The translations under genes were made by a program, and so were the position numbers. A DNA stretch of 64,000 nucleotides from Streptomyces tardus (GTDB lineage: Bacteria; Actinomycetota; Actinomycetes; Streptomycetales; Streptomycetaceae): contig NZ_JAELVF020000003.1 in the NCBI RefSeq assembly GCF_018101125.2, positions 62,001 to 126,000 on the forward strand. Direction: 5' to 3'. Shown here piece after piece: positions 60,634 through 64,000 of this stretch. Every line of letters begins with the position of its first letter. The stretch's first letter is position 1. Under the pieces are notes generated by a model, which was not told the DNA's origin, ran no database searches, and saw only the letters and a list, made by a program, of their open reading frames with translations.

Positions 60634-61659
60634 ATGAGCAACAGCAGGACAACCGGACAGGAGCCCGTGAACGGGTCGTTGTCCGAGGAAAGCCCGGACA
60701 GCCGACAACTCGCTCCAAAGCGGGTCGTTGACGTGAGCGTCGCCCAGGTGGCCGGGAGTGCGCTCGCGGCAGTCATCGCGGCGCTGATCGCCGGCAGGCT
60801 CGGCGTCTACGGCACGATCATCGGTGCCGGGGTGATCAGCGTGGTCGCCACCACGGGCGGTCCGCTGCTCCAGCATCTGCTGAGTCGTACCGGCGAAGGG
60901 GTCAGGGAGCAGGTCAGGCAGCAGTCCGGAGAGGTCGGAGCGAGGCGCCCGCGGACGACTCGTCGCTCTCCGGCGGAGGCCGCTCCGACTCCTGGGCGCG
61001 CCACGGCGGAGGTCGTACCGGAACGAGTGGACAAGGCGCGCACGCAGTTGACGCGTACGGTCGCCGACCCGGCTCCGCCGGAGCGAGCGGGCGCGACGCC
61101 CGTCGAGCCTTACGGCGAGGCGCGCACCCACGGCACCCGGCGGCGAGGTGTGCGACGCGCGCTGCTGCCGGCCGTGCTGGTCTTCGTCGTCGCGATGGGT
61201 GGGATCACCCTGTACGAGGCGCTGTCGGGCCACACCGTCTCGGGCGGCGGCGGGACCTCGATCGGCCGGGTGCTCGACCGGGCATCGGGCGGATCGCCCT
61301 CCGACTCGGAGCAGGACGCCCCCGGGCAGGACGCCCCCGGGGAGTCCCCGGAACCGGGCCACGACGGGCCGGACGACGAGGAGCAGCGGGGGGAAGCCGA
61401 GCAGCGACCTCGGGAGGAAGCACCCTCCACCGGCGCACCGCAGGACGGTGCCGACAACTCCGAGCCGGGAGACGGGAGTCCGGACGGCGCAGAGCCCACA
61501 CCCACACCCACGCCCGGCGGGAGCGGCGGCGGTACGACCCCGGCGGACCCCGACCCGGCCCCGGACCCGGACGTGGACTCCGATGAGGACGGCGGCGCAG
61601 GAGTGACCGCGCCCGACCGCCCCGGGCCCCGCACGGGCGACGGCCCCGGCGCGGGCTGA
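60634..61659 (+). CDS. Membrane-anchored protein with acidic Pro-rich tail
   Basis: A 341-residue protein of unknown function. Residues 35-75 form a hydrophobic hairpin (VAGSALAAVIAALIAGRLGV, GTIIGAGVISVVATTG). A basic 90-residue segment follows, then a second hydrophobic helix near residue 175 (ALLPAVLVFVVAMGGITLYE). The last 145 residues are low-complexity and rich in Pro, Asp, Gly and Glu, probably extracellular or periplasm-like wall-spanning. I recall similar proteins in Streptomyces without known role. ATG 60634 follows GAGGCGAGG at short spacing. Divergent from sepH. Confidence 0.7.
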   Translation: MSNSRTTGQEPVNGSLSEESPDSRQLAPKRVVDVSVAQVAGSALAAVIAALIAGRLGVYGTIIGAGVISVVATTGGPLLQHLLSRTGEGVREQVRQQSGEVGARRPRTTRRSPAEAAPTPGRATAEVVPERVDKARTQLTRTVADPAPPERAGATPVEPYGEARTHGTRRRGVRRALLPAVLVFVVAMGGITLYEALSGHTVSGGGGTSIGRVLDRASGGSPSDSEQDAPGQDAPGESPEPGHDGPDDEEQRGEAEQRPREEAPSTGAPQDGADNSEPGDGSPDGAEPTPTPTPGGSGGGTTPADPDPAPDPDVDSDEDGGAGVTAPDRPGPRTGDGPGAG

Positions 61660-61780
61660 CCGCGCCGCCCGCGAGTCGGCTGCCTGCCTGCCTGCCGGCT
61701 GTCCGTGCACCGTTCCGGCCGGCCGCGCCTGCGCGGCGCCGCGGGCCCCGCCCGTCCTGCCCGGGCCGCCGTGGTCCGCT

Positions 61781-63118
61781 TCAGGCGCCCAGTACACGCC
61801 TGAGGTAGTCGTTGCCGAACCTCCGCTGCGGGTCCAGCCGTTCGCGCAGCGCGAGGAACTCCTCGAAGCGCGGGTAGACGCCCGCCAGGTACGCCGCGTC
61901 CCTGCTGTGCAGCTTGCCCCAGTGCGGGCGTCCGCCGTGCGCGGTCATGATCCGCTCGGCCGCGGTGAAGTAGGCCTCGTGCGGGGTGCCCCGGTAGACG
62001 TGCATCGCCAGATAGGCGGTGTCCCGGCCGTTCGCCGTGGAGAGCGGGATGTCGTCGGCCGGCGCCGTGCGCACCTCCACGGGGAAGGAGATCCGCAGCC
62101 GTGAACTCTCCACCATGGCCTTGAGTTCGGCCAGCGCGCTCATCGCCTCCGTGCGGGGGAGCGCGTACTCCATCTCCAGGAAGCGGACCCGGCGCGGGCT
62201 GGTGAAGACCTTGTACGGGATGTCGGAGTAGGTGCGGGCCGACAGTGCCCGGCTGGAGACCCGCGCGATGGCGGGCACCGTCGCGGGTGCGGCCCGGCCG
62301 AGAGAGCAGGCGACCCGGAAGACTCCGTTGGAGAGGAGTTCGTCGTCCACCCATCCCCGTACCCGGGGGAGCGGCCGGGCGGGTGAGTCGGTGCGGTTGT
62401 TGCGCTTGGTGTTGCAGTTGTCGGTGTGCGGGAACCAGTAGAACTCGAAGTGCTCGTTCTCCCGCACGAGTTCCTCGAACTCCGAGACCACCCGGGAGAA
62501 GTGCATCGGCTCCTCGCGGGCGGTGAGGGTGAACAGCGGCTCCACCTCGAAGGTCAGCTCGGTCAGCACACCGAGCGCGCCGATCCCCAGCCGGGCGGCG
62601 GCGAAGACGTCCGGGTTCTCCGTCGGTGAGCAGCGCAGCACCGATCCCTCGGCGGTGACCATCTCGCAGCCGACGATCTGCGCGGCCAGCGACGCCGAGT
62701 CCCGTCCGGTGCCGTGGGTGCCGGTGCTGGTGGCGCCGGCGACCGTCTGGTCCATGATGTCGCCCATGTTGGCCAGCGAGAGCCCCTCGCCGGCCAGAAC
62801 CTGGTTCAGCTGCTCGAGCGGGGTGCCCGCCGCCACCGCCACCGTCCCGGCGGCACGGTCGATCCGGCGCACACCGGTCAGCCGCTCGGGCCGGATCAGC
62901 ACACCGCCGGTGGTCGCCACCGAGGTGAACGAGTGCCCGGTACCGACGGCCTTGACCGGCAGCCCGTCCTCCGCGGCCCGCCGCACCGTCTCCGCCAGCG
63001 CCTCGGTGGTCGAGGGTGCCACCGTGCGCAGCGGCCTCGCGCTCGTGTTCCCCGCCCAGTTACGCCAGGTTGCGTCCCTCGTGCCGCCCGCTCCGGTCAG
63101 CGTGCTGATGCCGCTCAT
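61781..63118 (-). CDS. D-arabinono-1,4-lactone oxidase family FAD enzyme
   Basis: A 445-residue FAD-linked oxidase of the sugar-1,4-lactone/alditol oxidase group. The FAD-binding half has LPVKAVGTGHSFTSVATTGG, LANMGDIMDQTVAGATSTGT, HGTGRDSASLAAQIVG and GIGALGVLTELTF. The C-terminal ALO domain has HFEFYWFPHTDNC and GGRPHWGKLHS, the conserved active-site stretch, and ends RLDPQRRFGNDYLRRVLG. The usual His for covalent FAD (in VGxGHS-type motifs) should be checked: here the position before GHS is Thr. ATG 63118 follows AGGAGGGG. The upstream MFS gene overlaps its start by 59 bases. Confidence 0.92.
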   Translation of the reverse strand: MSGISTLTGAGGTRDATWRNWAGNTSARPLRTVAPSTTEALAETVRRAAEDGLPVKAVGTGHSFTSVATTGGVLIRPERLTGVRRIDRAAGTVAVAAGTPLEQLNQVLAGEGLSLANMGDIMDQTVAGATSTGTHGTGRDSASLAAQIVGCEMVTAEGSVLRCSPTENPDVFAAARLGIGALGVLTELTFEVEPLFTLTAREEPMHFSRVVSEFEELVRENEHFEFYWFPHTDNCNTKRNNRTDSPARPLPRVRGWVDDELLSNGVFRVACSLGRAAPATVPAIARVSSRALSARTYSDIPYKVFTSPRRVRFLEMEYALPRTEAMSALAELKAMVESSRLRISFPVEVRTAPADDIPLSTANGRDTAYLAMHVYRGTPHEAYFTAAERIMTAHGGRPHWGKLHSRDAAYLAGVYPRFEEFLALRERLDPQRRFGNDYLRRVLGA

Positions 63119-64000
63119 CGTCCGTCCCCTCCTGCTGGTGCCGCTCCTGCTGCCGCGGCGCCGGGAGCCGCCGCAACTGACGAGTACCGACCAGCGCCAC
63201 CGCGATCGCACACGCGCCCGCCACCGCGGGCACCAGGTACGCCCGGTCGGCACCGACCCTATCGACGACCCAGCCGGAGACCGAGGCCCCGAGCGAGATT
63301 CCCAGCGTCGCCCCGGTGCTCGTCCAGGTCATCCCCTCGGTCAGCTTCCGCCGGGGCACCAGCCGGGCCACCAGCCCGACGGTCGTGATCATGGTGGGAG
63401 CGATCGCCATCCCGGCGACGAACAGCGCCGCCGCCAACACCGCCAGCCCGCCCGCCAGTTGCAGCGGGAGCATGCCCGCACCCACCGCGCAGACGCAGAG
63501 CAGCCAGCGCCTGCCGACCGCGTCCGCCACCGGCAGCAGACCGAACGCGGCGCCCGCGACCCCGGACCCCAGGGCGTACGCGGCCAGCAGCAGACTTGCT
63601 GCCGCCTTGGCGCCCCGCTCCTCGGCGTAGGCGACCGTCACCACGTCGATGGAGCTGAAGATCACGCCGAGCATCACCATCGTCGCGACCAGCAGGGGCA
63701 GCCCCGGTGTGCGCAGTGCCGAACCCCCTCCCTGCTCCCCGCGCGGCCCCGGTACGGGCTCGGTGGCCCGCTGGGAGGTCAGCCAGAGGACCCCGACGGC
63801 CAGGAAGCTGGCCGCGGCCAGCGGGCCCGCCTGCGGGAACCACGCGGTGGACAGTCCGATCGCCAGCATCGGCCCGAGGACGAAGCAGGTCTCGTCCACG
63901 ATCGACTCCCAGGAGAACGCGGCGTGCAACCGCCCGGGGGAGTCGTGGAACAGCGCCGTCCACCGCGCCCGCACCATCGAGCCCAGGCTCGGCATGCATC
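63060..64000 (-). CDS. MFS transporter, C-terminal part
   Basis: The window edge cuts this gene. Over 310 residues are visible with about eight hydrophobic helices. Conserved bits include the loop PSLGSMVRARWTALF before GRLHAAFSWESIVDETCFVL and a drug-transporter-type RRKLTEGMTWTSTGATLGIS. The N-terminal 100 or so residues lie outside. The Met at 63995 is probably not the start. Likely a proton-driven drug or metabolite exporter. The end overlaps the sugar-lactone oxidase gene by 59 bases, so the two are co-transcribed. Its tail is rich in Gln, His and Arg. Confidence 0.82.
   Translation of the reverse strand, partial: CMPSLGSMVRARWTALFHDSPGRLHAAFSWESIVDETCFVLGPMLAIGLSTAWFPQAGPLAAASFLAVGVLWLTSQRATEPVPGPRGEQGGGSALRTPGLPLLVATMVMLGVIFSSIDVVTVAYAEERGAKAAASLLLAAYALGSGVAGAAFGLLPVADAVGRRWLLCVCAVGAGMLPLQLAGGLAVLAAALFVAGMAIAPTMITTVGLVARLVPRRKLTEGMTWTSTGATLGISLGASVSGWVVDRVGADRAYLVPAVAGACAIAVALVGTRQLRRLPAPRQQERHQQEGTDDERHQHADRSGRHEGRNLA

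Overview
This window looks like Streptomyces core chromosome. It has very high G+C with strongly G/C-ended codons and many GTG or TTG starts. It carries the primary sigma factor HrdB next to the sporulation regulator WhiH, the sporulation-septum protein SepH, lexA/nrdR/nrdJ, topoisomerase IV genes parE and parC, and a c-di-AMP riboswitch before a secreted M23 peptidase. Gene order resembles the conserved lexA-nrdRJ-rnhB-recQ-whiH-hrdB-parE-parC-sepH block of Streptomyces chromosomes. That synteny is recalled from knowledge, not searched. No rRNA, tRNA, CRISPR array or prophage was seen.

Layout. 1-1340: a complete IS5-type insertion sequence with perfect 17-bp ends and an extra passenger gene. 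1.7-4.8 kb: panD, then two tandem lipoprotein serine-protease paralogues. 5.1-8.0 kb: an IucA/IucC siderophore synthetase with its acyltransferase. 8.1-15.1 kb: DNA damage and nucleotide metabolism (DinG-like helicase, lexA with an SOS box, nrdR-nrdJ behind two NrdR boxes). 15.2-21.2 kb: metabolic and housekeeping genes, including rnhB, plus a decayed ADP-ribosylglycohydrolase gene. 21.2-23.3 kb: a gene-poor stretch with one small gene. 23.3-31 kb: a RecQ helicase fused to a phosphoribosyltransferase-like domain, a DUF4192 protein, a Nudix/winged-helix regulator with a palindromic operator, a fused ABC ATPase-permease, and whiH. 31.3-37 kb: hrdB, a secreted trypsin, a small zinc-type protein and parE. 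37-43 kb: an Asp-nucleophile alpha/beta hydrolase, a DUF485-SSS symporter pair, an FBP-type zinc protein, a frameshifted sucrase/ferredoxin-like gene with an iron box, and a CobW GTPase. 43.3-51 kb: parC, an active/inactive M16 peptidase pair, riboswitch-M23, and ptsH. 51.3-64 kb: a GNAT-acyl-CoA-synthetase fusion, DUF5998, a phosphodiesterase, thymidine kinase, a VOC protein, a sulfurtransferase, sepH, an anchored acidic protein, a sugar-lactone oxidase and a partial MFS transporter.

Regulation can often be read from the sequence. Seven or more genes have a TANNNT-like -10 box exactly six bases before the start codon and no Shine-Dalgarno, as expected for leaderless mRNAs. Strong palindromic hairpins separate most convergent genes. 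Accessory or decaying DNA is limited to the IS, two or three pseudogenes and several short tandem repeats. I found no clear new multi-gene defence or biosynthetic system. The best leads are the IS passenger gene, the RecQ-phosphoribosyltransferase fusion and the paired lipoprotein proteases.
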